In this document: positions 53,838 to 62,150 of the stretch, one piece after another
How positions within the stretch are numbered: position 1 is the first letter of the stretch
Layout of the letters: each line of letters starts with the position of its first letter
DNA from: Olavius algarvensis associated proteobacterium Delta 3
GTDB lineage: Bacteria > Desulfobacterota > Desulfobacteria > Desulfobacterales > CAFBRK01
DNA: 64,000 nucleotides
Direction: 5' to 3'
Assembly (NCBI GenBank): GCA_903231505.1
Contig: CAFBRK010000054.1
Coordinates: 1 to 64,000 of the forward strand
Position numbers and translations under genes: made by a program
Notes under the pieces: generated by a model
What the model saw: only the letters and a program-made list of their open reading frames with translations
The model's database searches: none
What the model was told of the DNA's origin: nothing

Positions 53838-54200
53838 ATGATCAAACTTGTTATGTGTTTACGCCGACATCCAGAAATGACCCGTGACCAATTCCAAGAT
53901 TATTGGATGAATAATCATGGCCCTTTCTTTATGGAACATGCTGACACCATGAGGGCCAAAAAATACGTGCAATCTCATACCGTGGACACCCCTATGAACG
54001 AAGGGCTAAAAAGTTCGAGAGGAATGTTGCCGGAATATGATGGCGTCGCAGAGGTGTGGTTTGAATCAGAAGAAGAACTGATGGGAGCGATGAGCTCACC
54101 TGAGGGCCAGAAATTAAGTGCCGCGCTGCTGGAAGATGAGGGAAATTTTATCGATCATGCAAAATCTTCGGCGTTCATTGTTAAGGAGCATGAGTTTTAA
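53838..54200 (+). CDS. EthD-domain protein
   Basis: A 120-residue protein of the EthD dimeric alpha/beta-barrel fold: M-I-K-L-V-M-C-L-R-R, W-M-N-N-H-G-P and W-F-E-S-E-E-E-L. Related proteins assist monooxygenases in ether degradation or act in polyketide-like pathways; no such genes are next to it. The ATG 53838 has AAAGGAG upstream. It follows the broken NTF2-like gene by 66 bases. Confidence 0.8.
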   Translation: MIKLVMCLRRHPEMTRDQFQDYWMNNHGPFFMEHADTMRAKKYVQSHTVDTPMNEGLKSSRGMLPEYDGVAEVWFESEEELMGAMSSPEGQKLSAALLEDEGNFIDHAKSSAFIVKEHEF

Positions 54201-54743
54201 GTAGATAATAAATGCAAGCAAGCGGACCGCCCAGGAATATAACCAGCGCAAGAATCGCAACGCCGCTTTTGGGGAAGATCGATATCACGCTGCGATTATC
54301 GAGGATGGTGAGCTCCTGTTGCGTTGTGTGGACTCAGACTATAGCTATAGGAAGCCAACTATTTGTTTCATCAGTGAAAAAGAAACTGAATGATAGGGCT
54401 GAGGGGCGTGAAATTATTGCCTCGAAACACGGCAGCGAACTGGGAGAGTCTGTGATTCCTTATAATGCCCTTTTCGACCGTGAAATAGGCGATATAGGTC
54501 CAGACACCGCCCCCGGATCGACATATTATCGCGTAACAACAGTTGAGTAGCTTGGTGCGACCCCAGACTCTTGGTGCGACCCCAGACTTCGGGAGGATCA
54601 TTTGCTATCCACACCGAAAAGGACGACGGCTTGAAAATATTCACCATTGGCACTAGTGTTTTACTTGAATTCAACATAGCCTTACTTCATTGATGTGTTT
54701 CTCTGATGGGCGCCAATAAGGGAATCGTAAAGGAGACAGCATT
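54201..54743. other. Region with possible gene remnants
   Basis: Two protein-like fragments lie in different frames. One, without a start codon, runs about 54220-54393 (R-Y-H-A-A-I-I-E-D-G-E-L-L-L-R-C-V-D). The other runs 54212-54550, with a better-looking 3' half. They may be pieces of one decayed gene. A 19-base sequence is tandemly duplicated at 54551-54588. Confidence 0.4.
54551..54588. repeat. 19-bp tandem duplication
   Basis: CTTGGTGCGACCCCAGACT occurs twice without a gap, at 54551-54569 and 54570-54588. Confidence 0.9.
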
Positions 54744-56015
54744 ATGACCAAACATAAACGGTTAACACTGATGTTCGTCAGCATCGCGACACTTGTTTTC
54801 TTGGGACCGACGGTCGTTGTCGCTGCCGAAGAGTTCGACCCGAAGACAGAAAAACCGATTATCGAGCTTTTCAGGGAAAGCCCCGATGCCGTTCCGCTGG
54901 AGCCGCGGGATCCGACCAAGGACCTGCTCCAGTTCTATCGGGACTGCTCGACGATCGAGGATCGTAAACCCGGGCCCATCGATATTCAGCGCACGATTGG
55001 CGGCACCGGGAAGATGGGTATCCCTACCTTCTTCCGTGCACCGGTTGCCCTATGCCCGCAGGATCTGATCGCCGGTAAAGTCGACATCGCCATCATGGGC
55101 GCTCCGATTGACCTGTCCTCTGGCATGCGCGGCACCGGCTTTGGTCCTTCGGCGCTGAGATCGGCGCCGATATACACTGCGTGGGGAGGCATACTGAAGG
55201 TGGCGCATCCGGTAGTCGGAGATATCGATTTCATGCAGGAATTCAAGATTGTCGACTACGGTGATGCGGTCGTCGACAACTGGTCCGCAGAGCGTACGGC
55301 CGTTACCGTCCATCATCTGGTCCGGGAGGTGGTTGATGCCGGAGTGATCCCGGTTGTGATTGGTGGCGACCATTCGCTGATGTATGCCGACGTGGTTGCC
55401 GTTACCGACAAGTACGGCAAAGGCAAGGTGGCGGTGGTCCATTGGGATGCCCATTTCGACGGCATTCCGCTGATGTTCGGCCACTACCTGACCCACGGTG
55501 CCATGGTGCGCCGCCTGATCGATGAGGGGCATGTGAAAGGTGAGCATTTCATTCAGATCGGCCTTAATTCGTACAAGCCGGGGGGCGGCGACCTGGATTG
55601 GATGCGGCGCAAAGGTGTAAAATACCGCTTTATGCATGAGATCGACGCCAAAGGGTGGCGCAAGGTTCTCAAGGAGGTGCTGGCCGAGGTGAAAGGTATG
55701 CGGGTGAAGCATGTCTTCCTATCGCTGGACACCGACGTCCTGGACATGGCTTACGCGCCCGGCATGGGCACACCCGAGCCCGGCGGCATGACGCCCCGGG
55801 AACTGTTCCCCATGCTGCGTGGTGTCGCGGCCGCCACCAACGTGGTCGGAGTGGAGATGGTCGAACTCAACCCGTTGACCGACCCCACCTATCTGAGCCG
55901 CAAGTCAGCCTATATGGCGCTGCGGGAAATCCTGACCGGCATGGCCATGCGCAAGAAAGGCATCACCGATCCGTTCTACGTGGATCCCAAGTGGAAGGAT
56001 CACGGAAAGCACTAG
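54744..56015 (+). CDS. Exported arginase/agmatinase-family ureohydrolase
   Basis: A 423-residue protein with a clear signal peptide (residues about 6-28, ending V-V-A-A) and the ureohydrolase fold. All metal-binding motifs are intact: G-G-D-H-S, W-D-A-H-F-D and S-L-D-T-D. The fourth family segment reads A-Y-A-P-G-M-G-T-P-E-P-G-G, where family members normally have D-P-x-x-A-P-G-x-G. Family enzymes are binuclear (Mn or Ni) amidinohydrolases acting on arginine, agmatine, guanidine or similar. Export is unusual for the family. A terminator follows it; genes for a PPIase and a HupE-type protein come next. Confidence 0.85.
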   Translation: MTKHKRLTLMFVSIATLVFLGPTVVVAAEEFDPKTEKPIIELFRESPDAVPLEPRDPTKDLLQFYRDCSTIEDRKPGPIDIQRTIGGTGKMGIPTFFRAPVALCPQDLIAGKVDIAIMGAPIDLSSGMRGTGFGPSALRSAPIYTAWGGILKVAHPVVGDIDFMQEFKIVDYGDAVVDNWSAERTAVTVHHLVREVVDAGVIPVVIGGDHSLMYADVVAVTDKYGKGKVAVVHWDAHFDGIPLMFGHYLTHGAMVRRLIDEGHVKGEHFIQIGLNSYKPGGGDLDWMRRKGVKYRFMHEIDAKGWRKVLKEVLAEVKGMRVKHVFLSLDTDVLDMAYAPGMGTPEPGGMTPRELFPMLRGVAAATNVVGVEMVELNPLTDPTYLSRKSAYMALREILTGMAMRKKGITDPFYVDPKWKDHGKH

Positions 56016-56035
56016 TCTTGAGACAGTTCTATCCA

Positions 56036-56067
56036 GCGCGGTGGTAAACATGCCGCCGCGCTTTTTT
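56036..56067 (+). terminator. Rho-independent terminator after the ureohydrolase gene
   Basis: GCGCGGTGG at 56036-56044 pairs with CCGCCGCGC at 56053-56061 (one G-T pair), loop of eight bases, followed by TTTTTT at 56062-56067. Confidence 0.8.
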
Positions 56068-56197
56068 ATCATCTGTACTCCAAATGCTGACCCCACTCCC
56101 GATTTGCATGTAATCAAAATAGGTAATACGGTCAAGCGGGCTTAGCTCTAGTTTAAATCAGGACGGGCATTTTATAGTTCCGTACTTATTCAATGGC

Positions 56198-57022
56198 ATG
56201 CATGTGAATCACGCGCTGGTGTCCATACTTAAATCCCCGATACTGCATTTCATTCTGTTGGGCCTCATTGCCTTCTCGGTTTACACTCATCTTAACCCGC
56301 CGGATCGTGAGACGATCCGTATCACCACCCAAACCATCGATGCCCTGGTCCAACAGCGGGAAAGCATCGCCCAGAAAGCGATCACCCCCGAAACGCGACA
56401 ATCGATTATCGAAGGCCATATCGAGGATGAGGTCCTATTGCGCGAAGCCTACAAGCGCGGTTTCGACAAGAACGACTATCGGGTTCGGAAACGGATATTG
56501 AATATCATGCGCACCTCTTTGACCGAGGTCATTCCCGAGCCGTCAGTGGCCCAGCTGCGTGCATTCTACGAGGCCAACCGGGATCGCTATCTGACATCGC
56601 CGTCCCGCTCGTTCGAGCAGGTCTATTTTTCATTTGCCAGCACGAAGCTGCCGGGAAAGCCGGAGCAGTTCATCACTCAGCTCCAAAAAGCGAACGGCAT
56701 TGCCGGCCTGGGTGACTTCTCCCTGATGTTAAGCACTAAATACAACAAGGTCTCTTTTCAGACCATCGCCATGACTTTTGGTAAACCCTTTGCCGATGTT
56801 GTATTCGACATACCGTTGGATGAGTGGCGCGGCCCTGTCGAATCTTTTCAAGGGATACACTATGTGCGCGTAACAGCTGAGCACGAACCGGAACTGCCGC
56901 CGTTTGAGCAGATGGAATCGTATCTGAGGACCGATTACCTGTTGCTGAAAGGCCGGGAAAGCCAAGTGGCGAAAATTAATGAGCTGCGGCAGAACTACCA
57001 TATCGTTGTCGAAGGCAACTGA
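56198..57022 (+). CDS. Membrane-anchored PPIase-like protein
   Basis: A 274-residue protein with one N-terminal membrane helix (residues about 10-30), a helical SurA/PpiD-type region (I-E-G-H-I-E-D-E-V-L-L-R-E-A) and a degenerate parvulin domain ending F-Q-G-I-H-Y-V-R-V. It is placed in the periplasm. Such proteins often precede HupE/UreJ_2 genes, as here (64-base gap). It may assist folding or metal insertion of an exported enzyme; that is inference. Confidence 0.75.
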   Translation: MHVNHALVSILKSPILHFILLGLIAFSVYTHLNPPDRETIRITTQTIDALVQQRESIAQKAITPETRQSIIEGHIEDEVLLREAYKRGFDKNDYRVRKRILNIMRTSLTEVIPEPSVAQLRAFYEANRDRYLTSPSRSFEQVYFSFASTKLPGKPEQFITQLQKANGIAGLGDFSLMLSTKYNKVSFQTIAMTFGKPFADVVFDIPLDEWRGPVESFQGIHYVRVTAEHEPELPPFEQMESYLRTDYLLLKGRESQVAKINELRQNYHIVVEGN

Positions 57023-57085
57023 TTTTTATAGGCCGCGGCCGTCTGCGGCTAAGATAATTTCACGTCTTTAAATCAATTTTCCTCG

Positions 57086-59287
57086 ATGCAGAGATCTATC
57101 GCATATGTTTTATTGGGTTTAGCCTTTTTAACCAGCGCTTCTGTTTCCTTGGCCGATGACGTGGGTATTACAAAAGCTCGGCTGATTCAAAAGTCGGAAA
57201 AGAGCTATGTGGTCGAGGCCGATATCACCCAGGCGCTGGTATGGGCCATCAAGGCGCCTATCTTTCCGGACCGGTTTCAGGTATCCGAGCTGGAGTATAT
57301 CAACCAGGCGGGCTGGATCGTGGTGCAGGCGACGGCCACGACATCGGGCAAACCGCTGTCGGCAAAGGATGAACTACTGCTGCCCTGGATGCGAAACGGG
57401 GCATCGATGACGGTCCAGTGGCTCGACGGATCGATCCGGCAGGGATTGTTCCTGCGCTCCCTGGAAGGCATTCACATCCCGCTGAAGACGCTCATGCCCG
57501 CCACCCGATCCCTTGGTGAAGTCGTACGGGAACATTTCTTCATCGGCGTTAAGCACCTGCTCTTCAAAGGGATCCATGTCCTGCTGGTCTTTGTCATGGT
57601 GCTGCTGGCCTCTACCCGCAACGTTTTTAAATACCTGCTTTTCTATACCTTCGGGCAGGCCGCATCCATGGTGCCGGTCGATTTGGGGTTACCCGGGTTT
57701 GATCTGCTGTTTACCGATCTTTTGGGCCTAATTCTGGTATTTCTGCTTGCCGTCGCGGCGGCACGTAAAGCGAACACTGCCCCATATCTTCCCCTGCTGT
57801 TTCTCTTCGGTCTCTTGCATGGCCTTTCCTATGCCCACGAGACGACCGTACTGGAATTGGCAAACGACCAGAAACTGCCGGCGTTGTTTATGTTCAACCT
57901 GGCAGTGGATGTGGGGCACTTTTTTTTCGCCGGTGTGTTTTTATCTGTTTTTCAACTCATCAAACATATTCCGTACGGGGTGAAGATCGGTGCTTATACC
58001 GCCGGTGCACTTTCGGTCATGGCGTTTTCTCTGGTGTTTCAGGAACATGTTGTGACCGGCAATGTCGACATGCTGCCATTCGATACAACTCGAATCGCCA
58101 CCCAATACAGCCTGCCGGTATCCCAGGCCAAGCAGGGGGGCGGCCAACGCCCCAGGGGCGCGCGCCGGCTCACCAACCCCATTATGACCTATCTTTCGGT
58201 CGAGCCCTACGAGGTTCGGCAGGAAGTCCTGATCCAGGCGCGGGCCGCGGTTCAATTTCTGGGCGTCGATGACCAGGGGATGGGCAGTATACCGATCAAA
58301 TCTTTGGCACCTGTAAAGGAGGGCATTCTGGAGGTCTTTCAAAGGGCCAATCCCATCATGATCGACGGGCAGCCTTCCAAACCGGTTATGGCCAGGGCCG
58401 ATTTTGTCACCCTTGGTCCGGCCGGGGTGACCGTGCGACCGGAACCGGTAATCGAAAGCCTCGATAATGGGATCGTTGGTCTGACATTGGTGCATGAAAC
58501 ACCCGGGCTGGCGGACAGTATCAGCGTTGGTTGGCGAATGTTCTCGGATTCGGTTCAGAAAGTCGAAGCCACCACCACCGATCCGTTCGGCGGTGCCACC
58601 ATGATTCTATCGCCGGATGACAACCAGCTCATATGGAAAAGTCGCCTGGGCGGGTACCAGGTGCCGGTGATCGAAACCATTACCATTGAGAAGAAAAGGA
58701 TTCCCTTGATTTCGATCCTGATGTTCCTATGTGTCGCCGCGCTGCTGGCGGTATCCGCGATCCGAAAAAAATGGATAGTGAGCCGGCCCGTCCTGGCTGG
58801 TGCCGCTATTGCTGGATTCGTGCTGTATCCATTTGCCACCTATCCTATGGACCTGCCCTGGATGTCCCACTGGACACCCTCTACTCAGCGCACCTCTCAA
58901 ATTCTCAATGGACTTCTGTCCAATGTCTACCGTGCCTTCGATGTACGCAACGAAAGCCGGGTTTACGACCGCCTGGCGGTCAGCGTCGGCGGTGATCAAC
59001 TTACCCGGATCTACCTGGAGAATAGAAAAGCTCTAGAGTTTGAAAATCGAGGCGGGGCCAGAGCGAACGTTGACGAGGTCAAAATCCGTACGGTCGACAA
59101 CGTGAAACGAACCGCTAACAATGACTTTATTGCTGACACTCAGTGGTCGGTCAGCGGGTCGGTGAACCATTTCGGCCATACCCACTACCGCCAAAATCAG
59201 TATCACGCCCTGGTGACATTTGCAGCCGTGGGTGGGTCGTGGAAAATCCGTGCGATCGAATTGATCGACGAAAAGCGCGTCCTCTAA
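57086..59287 (+). CDS. HupE/UreJ_2-family membrane protein with periplasmic domains
   Basis: A 733-residue protein: signal peptide (about 1-23), an extracytoplasmic N-terminal domain, then about six membrane helices (residues about 155-320) like the HupE/UreJ_2 family (F-F-I-G-V-K-H-L-L-F-K-G-I-H and L-L-H-G-L-S-Y-A). A soluble domain follows, then two more helices near 535-590 and a C-terminal domain. HupE proteins carry nickel for hydrogenase or urease. The usual H-X5-D-H metal motif reads H-X5-I-H here, so metal specificity is uncertain. Confidence 0.75.
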   Translation: MQRSIAYVLLGLAFLTSASVSLADDVGITKARLIQKSEKSYVVEADITQALVWAIKAPIFPDRFQVSELEYINQAGWIVVQATATTSGKPLSAKDELLLPWMRNGASMTVQWLDGSIRQGLFLRSLEGIHIPLKTLMPATRSLGEVVREHFFIGVKHLLFKGIHVLLVFVMVLLASTRNVFKYLLFYTFGQAASMVPVDLGLPGFDLLFTDLLGLILVFLLAVAAARKANTAPYLPLLFLFGLLHGLSYAHETTVLELANDQKLPALFMFNLAVDVGHFFFAGVFLSVFQLIKHIPYGVKIGAYTAGALSVMAFSLVFQEHVVTGNVDMLPFDTTRIATQYSLPVSQAKQGGGQRPRGARRLTNPIMTYLSVEPYEVRQEVLIQARAAVQFLGVDDQGMGSIPIKSLAPVKEGILEVFQRANPIMIDGQPSKPVMARADFVTLGPAGVTVRPEPVIESLDNGIVGLTLVHETPGLADSISVGWRMFSDSVQKVEATTTDPFGGATMILSPDDNQLIWKSRLGGYQVPVIETITIEKKRIPLISILMFLCVAALLAVSAIRKKWIVSRPVLAGAAIAGFVLYPFATYPMDLPWMSHWTPSTQRTSQILNGLLSNVYRAFDVRNESRVYDRLAVSVGGDQLTRIYLENRKALEFENRGGARANVDEVKIRTVDNVKRTANNDFIADTQWSVSGSVNHFGHTHYRQNQYHALVTFAAVGGSWKIRAIELIDEKRVL

Positions 59288-59382
59288 TTTTTGCTTCAAA
59301 AAGAATAGGACTAGGAGACGTTGTTGACAAACTCGCGCGACCCCCATTCTTTAAAAGAAATCACGCCACAACCCTTCCTGGG

Positions 59383-60021
59383 TCATCCTTCGTAGAGGAC
59401 AGCCAGGATGGTTGTCTTTCCTTCCTTGGATGCAATCAAGTGTGGGGTGGTGGACAGGTAATAGACGCTGTCTCCGGGCTCCAGCTCGAACACCTCGCTC
59501 CCTATTTTTAAACTGGCGGTACCGTCGAGAACGTGGATAAACTCTTCCCCGTCATGAACCGACATGTCGCCCTCGGGATTTTCCTCGAGTTGTACGATCA
59601 GCGCCTCCATGTGTCGTCCTTTTACTTCCGGGGCCAGCGCTTTGTAGGTGTACAGTTTCTGGGAACCTTTGCTCCCTGTGGATCGCGATACGGTTTTCTG
59701 CTCACCGCGGCGCGTGATGGAATAGAGTTTGTCCCCGACGCCGGATACGATGCGGCCAAATGCACTGTCCAGGGCTTTTGACAATTTGATCACCGTGCCC
59801 AGCTGGGGTTGGACTTTGTTGCTTTCGATATCCGACAGCAGATTCTTGTCGAAGCCGGTAAGCTGAGACAGCTCTCCAAGAGAAATTCCCTTTTCTTCAC
59901 GGAGTCGACGCACCCGGACACCGACATCTTCCACTCCGGCTGCCTTGGGTGTCTCTATGTCCCCGGTGAGGTCCTCGAAGAAATCGACATTCATATATGG
60001 TTTTTTAGTTTCTTCTGCCAT
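59383..60021 (-). CDS. XRE-family regulator with C-terminal cupin domain
   Basis: A 212-residue regulator. Residues about 33-88 are a helix-turn-helix (R-L-R-E-E-K-G-I-S-L-G-E-L-S-Q-L-T-G). Residues about 135-210 are a cupin (H-D-G-E-E-F-I-H-V-L, Y-Y-L-S-T-T-P-H). The cupin probably binds a small ligand. The upstream gene on the same strand is an acyl-CoA dehydrogenase, suggesting regulation of acid metabolism by the pair, but no operator was identified. Confidence 0.88.
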   Translation of the reverse strand: MAEETKKPYMNVDFFEDLTGDIETPKAAGVEDVGVRVRRLREEKGISLGELSQLTGFDKNLLSDIESNKVQPQLGTVIKLSKALDSAFGRIVSGVGDKLYSITRRGEQKTVSRSTGSKGSQKLYTYKALAPEVKGRHMEALIVQLEENPEGDMSVHDGEEFIHVLDGTASLKIGSEVFELEPGDSVYYLSTTPHLIASKEGKTTILAVLYEG

Positions 60022-60078
60022 GTCCCCTCCTGATTTCCATGACGTCTATTTTAACAAACGATGTTTCCGATTTCGACT

Positions 60079-60106
60079 AACGGGCAAACCGGCAAACGGG
60101 CATACG
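60079..60106. repeat. GGCAAACGGGC tract, copy 2
   Basis: CGGGCAAACCGGCAAACGGG in the gap between the acyl-CoA dehydrogenase and XRE-cupin genes; see 29880 and 61630. Confidence 0.65.
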
Positions 60107-60109
60107 GAT

Positions 60110-61267
60110 TTATAGACATTTCGCTCCGATGTGTCGGGCGATCACGATACGCTGTACTTCCGAGGTTCCCTCGCCGATATCGAGCAGTTTCTGATCCCGG
60201 TAAAAGCGTTCCACGTCGTATTCCTTCATCAATCCATACCCGCCGTGGAGCTGTACGGAATGGTTGGCGCACCGGTACATGAGTTCGCTGCAATACAGCT
60301 TTGCCATAGCGGCTTCTTTGGAAAACGGCTTGCCCTCATCTCTCAGCCAACAGGCGCGATAAAGCAACATCCGGCCGGCATCGATCTCCGTTGCCATGTC
60401 GGCCAGTTTGAATGCATTGGCCTGAAATGTCGCAATGGGTCGATTAAACTGCTCCCGTTCGTTGGCGTACCTTACGGCCATATCGAAACAGCCCTGGGCG
60501 CCGCCGAGCCCCATGGCCCCGATGGAAAGGCGGCCGCCGTCCAGGGTCTCCATCATCTGGTAAAACCCGTGGCCGCGTTTGCCGAGCAGGTTCTCCCGGG
60601 GCACGCGGCAATCCTCGAAGTAAAGTTCGCTGGTATTGGAGGCGCGCCACATCATTTTGTCATGCATTTCTTTGGCGACGAACCCGGGCGTGCCGTTTTC
60701 CACCAGGATGCATGACAGCTCCGGTCTGCCGTCATCCCGGGTGCCTGTCTTGCAGAGGACTGTCAAACCGATGCTGATGTCTGTGGAGCCGTTGGTGATA
60801 AAAATCTTGCTGCCGTTAATGACCCACTCATTTCCGTCCAGAACCGCATTGGTTTTGGAATTGGAGGCGTCCGACCCGGCATTGGGTTCGGTCAAACCAA
60901 ATGCCCACAGGGCCTCGCCGGTACAGAGCTTCGGCAGGTATTTTTTCTTCTGATCCTCATTACCGAAATAATATAAGGGGCCGATGCCGAGCGAATTTCC
61001 TGCCGCCACGGTCGCCGCGTGGGAGCCGTCGACCCGGGCAATTTCCTCGGTGGCGATGATGTAGGACAGGTAATCCATGGCCTGCCCGCCGTACTCCTCG
61101 GCAACAAAAATTCCAAAAAGTCCAAGTTCGGCCATTTTGGCCATGGTGTCGTAAGAGAACGACTCCTCTTTGTCGAGCGCCTGGGCCAGCGGCCCGATTT
61201 CCTTTTCGGCGAAACCGCGTACGGATTCCCGAAGAATTTCATGGTCCATGGATAGGCTGAAGTCCAT
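60110..61267 (-). CDS. Acyl-CoA dehydrogenase
   Basis: A 385-residue flavoenzyme of the acyl-CoA dehydrogenase family: G-L-T-E-P-N-A-G-S-D near 125, W-V-I-N-G-S-K-I-F-I-T-N near 145 and the C-terminal I-G-E-G-T-S-E-V-Q-R-I-V with a Glu at the usual catalytic-base position. Butyryl- and glutaryl-type members share these. The chain length preferred is unknown. It precedes the XRE-cupin gene. Confidence 0.92.
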   Translation of the reverse strand: MDFSLSMDHEILRESVRGFAEKEIGPLAQALDKEESFSYDTMAKMAELGLFGIFVAEEYGGQAMDYLSYIIATEEIARVDGSHAATVAAGNSLGIGPLYYFGNEDQKKKYLPKLCTGEALWAFGLTEPNAGSDASNSKTNAVLDGNEWVINGSKIFITNGSTDISIGLTVLCKTGTRDDGRPELSCILVENGTPGFVAKEMHDKMMWRASNTSELYFEDCRVPRENLLGKRGHGFYQMMETLDGGRLSIGAMGLGGAQGCFDMAVRYANEREQFNRPIATFQANAFKLADMATEIDAGRMLLYRACWLRDEGKPFSKEAAMAKLYCSELMYRCANHSVQLHGGYGLMKEYDVERFYRDQKLLDIGEGTSEVQRIVIARHIGAKCL

Positions 61268-61449
61268 ATGGCCTCCTTAGCGATTGTCGGCGGATATGTC
61301 TGCACCGGCCCGAAAGTGTCGTGGAATAATCGGGGGGACCGGATTAAATGTAGCTATATTACAGCCACTGATCGCATAGTGTCAACGAAGAAACTTGACC
61401 ATCCTTTGTTGATCAAAACCCGCAATTTTTTTATACTTTTAAAAGTGTC

Positions 61450-61540
61450 AGGGATTCAGGGATTCAGGGATTCAGGGGTTCAAGGATTCAAGGGTTCAAG
61501 GATTCAAGGGTTCAAGGATTCAAGGGTTCAAGGGTCCAAG
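61450..61540. repeat. GGATTCAAGGGTTCAA tandem array
   Basis: About nine units of GGATTCA/GGTTCAA-type nine-base and 16-base repeats in tandem. Minor copies at 5567-5600 and 43771-43805. Confidence 0.9.
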
Positions 61541-61551
61541 TGGTGTTTGAT

Positions 61552-61591
61552 ACTGGATACTGGATGCTGGATGCTGGATGCTGGATGCTGG
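61552..61591. repeat. TGGATGC tandem array
   Basis: Five to six units of TGGATGC/TGGATAC in tandem, directly after the GGATTCAAGG array. Confidence 0.9.
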
Positions 61592-61629
61592 CGGGATACA
61601 AGATGCAGGATACAAGATACAGGTTGTCG

Positions 61630-61680
61630 GCAACCGGGTAAACTGGCCAACCGGCAAACGGGCCCACGGGCAAACGGAGA
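61630..61680. repeat. GGCAAACGGGC tract, copy 3
   Basis: CAACCGGGTAAACTGGCCAA then CCGGCAAACGGGCCCACGGG and CAAACGG; related to 29880 and 60079. Confidence 0.65.
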
Positions 61681-61781
61681 AACCATGCCGACAGGCGCCT
61701 GTGGCATAAACATAGGCTGGGCGGGTATGAACCGGTTTTCATTTATTCTCGCTTTTTATATGAAAGGATCGATCTATCACG

Positions 61782-61979
61782 ATGAAATGTATTCCTGTAA
61801 CCGATGAAATGGATGTCTGTGTCACCGTTCGGGTAAAGATGATCTATAAATCAAGCCCCACCGGTGAGCTGGATGAGGAACTGCTTCGAAAAGACACCAA
61901 GCTCAAAGCTGACGATGTGGGCCACTCTTTTGAGGGGGATATTGCGGAGACGATTAAGGTTAGGCTATTGGAGTCCTAA
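61782..61979 (+). CDS. Small hypothetical protein
   Basis: A 65-residue soluble, charged protein (M-K-C-I-P-V-T-D-E-M start, L-D-E-E-L-L-R-K-D-T-K-L-K-A-D-D). Not recognised. A weak GAAAGGATC box lies upstream. It sits between repeats and a large inverted repeat at 61991-62100, so it could be a real small gene or chance. Confidence 0.45.
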   Translation: MKCIPVTDEMDVCVTVRVKMIYKSSPTGELDEELLRKDTKLKADDVGHSFEGDIAETIKVRLLES

Positions 61980-61990
61980 TCATTGTTAAC

Positions 61991-62100
61991 ATTCTCGGCG
62001 TCGGGATCGCTATCGGGATCGGAATCGGACGCTCCTAAAGCCATTTTTCAAAATCGATACCGAACCCGATACCGATAGCGATCCCGATCCTGCTGAGAAT
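61991..62100. repeat. Large inverted repeat of GATCGC/GATCCC units
   Basis: The left arm ATTCTCGGCGTCGGGATCGC...TATCGGGATCGG and right arm CCGATAGCGATCCCGATCC...GAGAAT pair over about 35 bases. The centre is 62034-62055. It lies between the convergent small gene and purB and could act as a bidirectional terminator. The six-base unit resembles tracts at 21965-22003 and 47791-47880. Confidence 0.8.
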
Positions 62101-62150
62101 CCTTCACCCCAATTTCATCCAAGAATCAGAAAGGCGATCGGGAAATTGGA

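Larger units (their letters stand above)
61268..61781. other. Intergenic region with tandem arrays
   Basis: No gene is supported; minus- and plus-strand frames here translate the arrays at 61450-61540 and 61552-61591 and the tract at 61630-61680. Confidence 0.65.

Noticed and set aside
50690..53840. Integron-like cassette array of small genes with palindromes between them
   Set aside because: Small unrelated genes with palindromic spacers fit, and GTTATGCC occurs near 52918, but I could not build a complete attC site (paired R and L boxes) at any spacer, and no integrase gene is in the window.
61450..61591. CRISPR-like array
   Set aside because: Units of 7-16 bases in direct tandem with no spacers and no cas genes.
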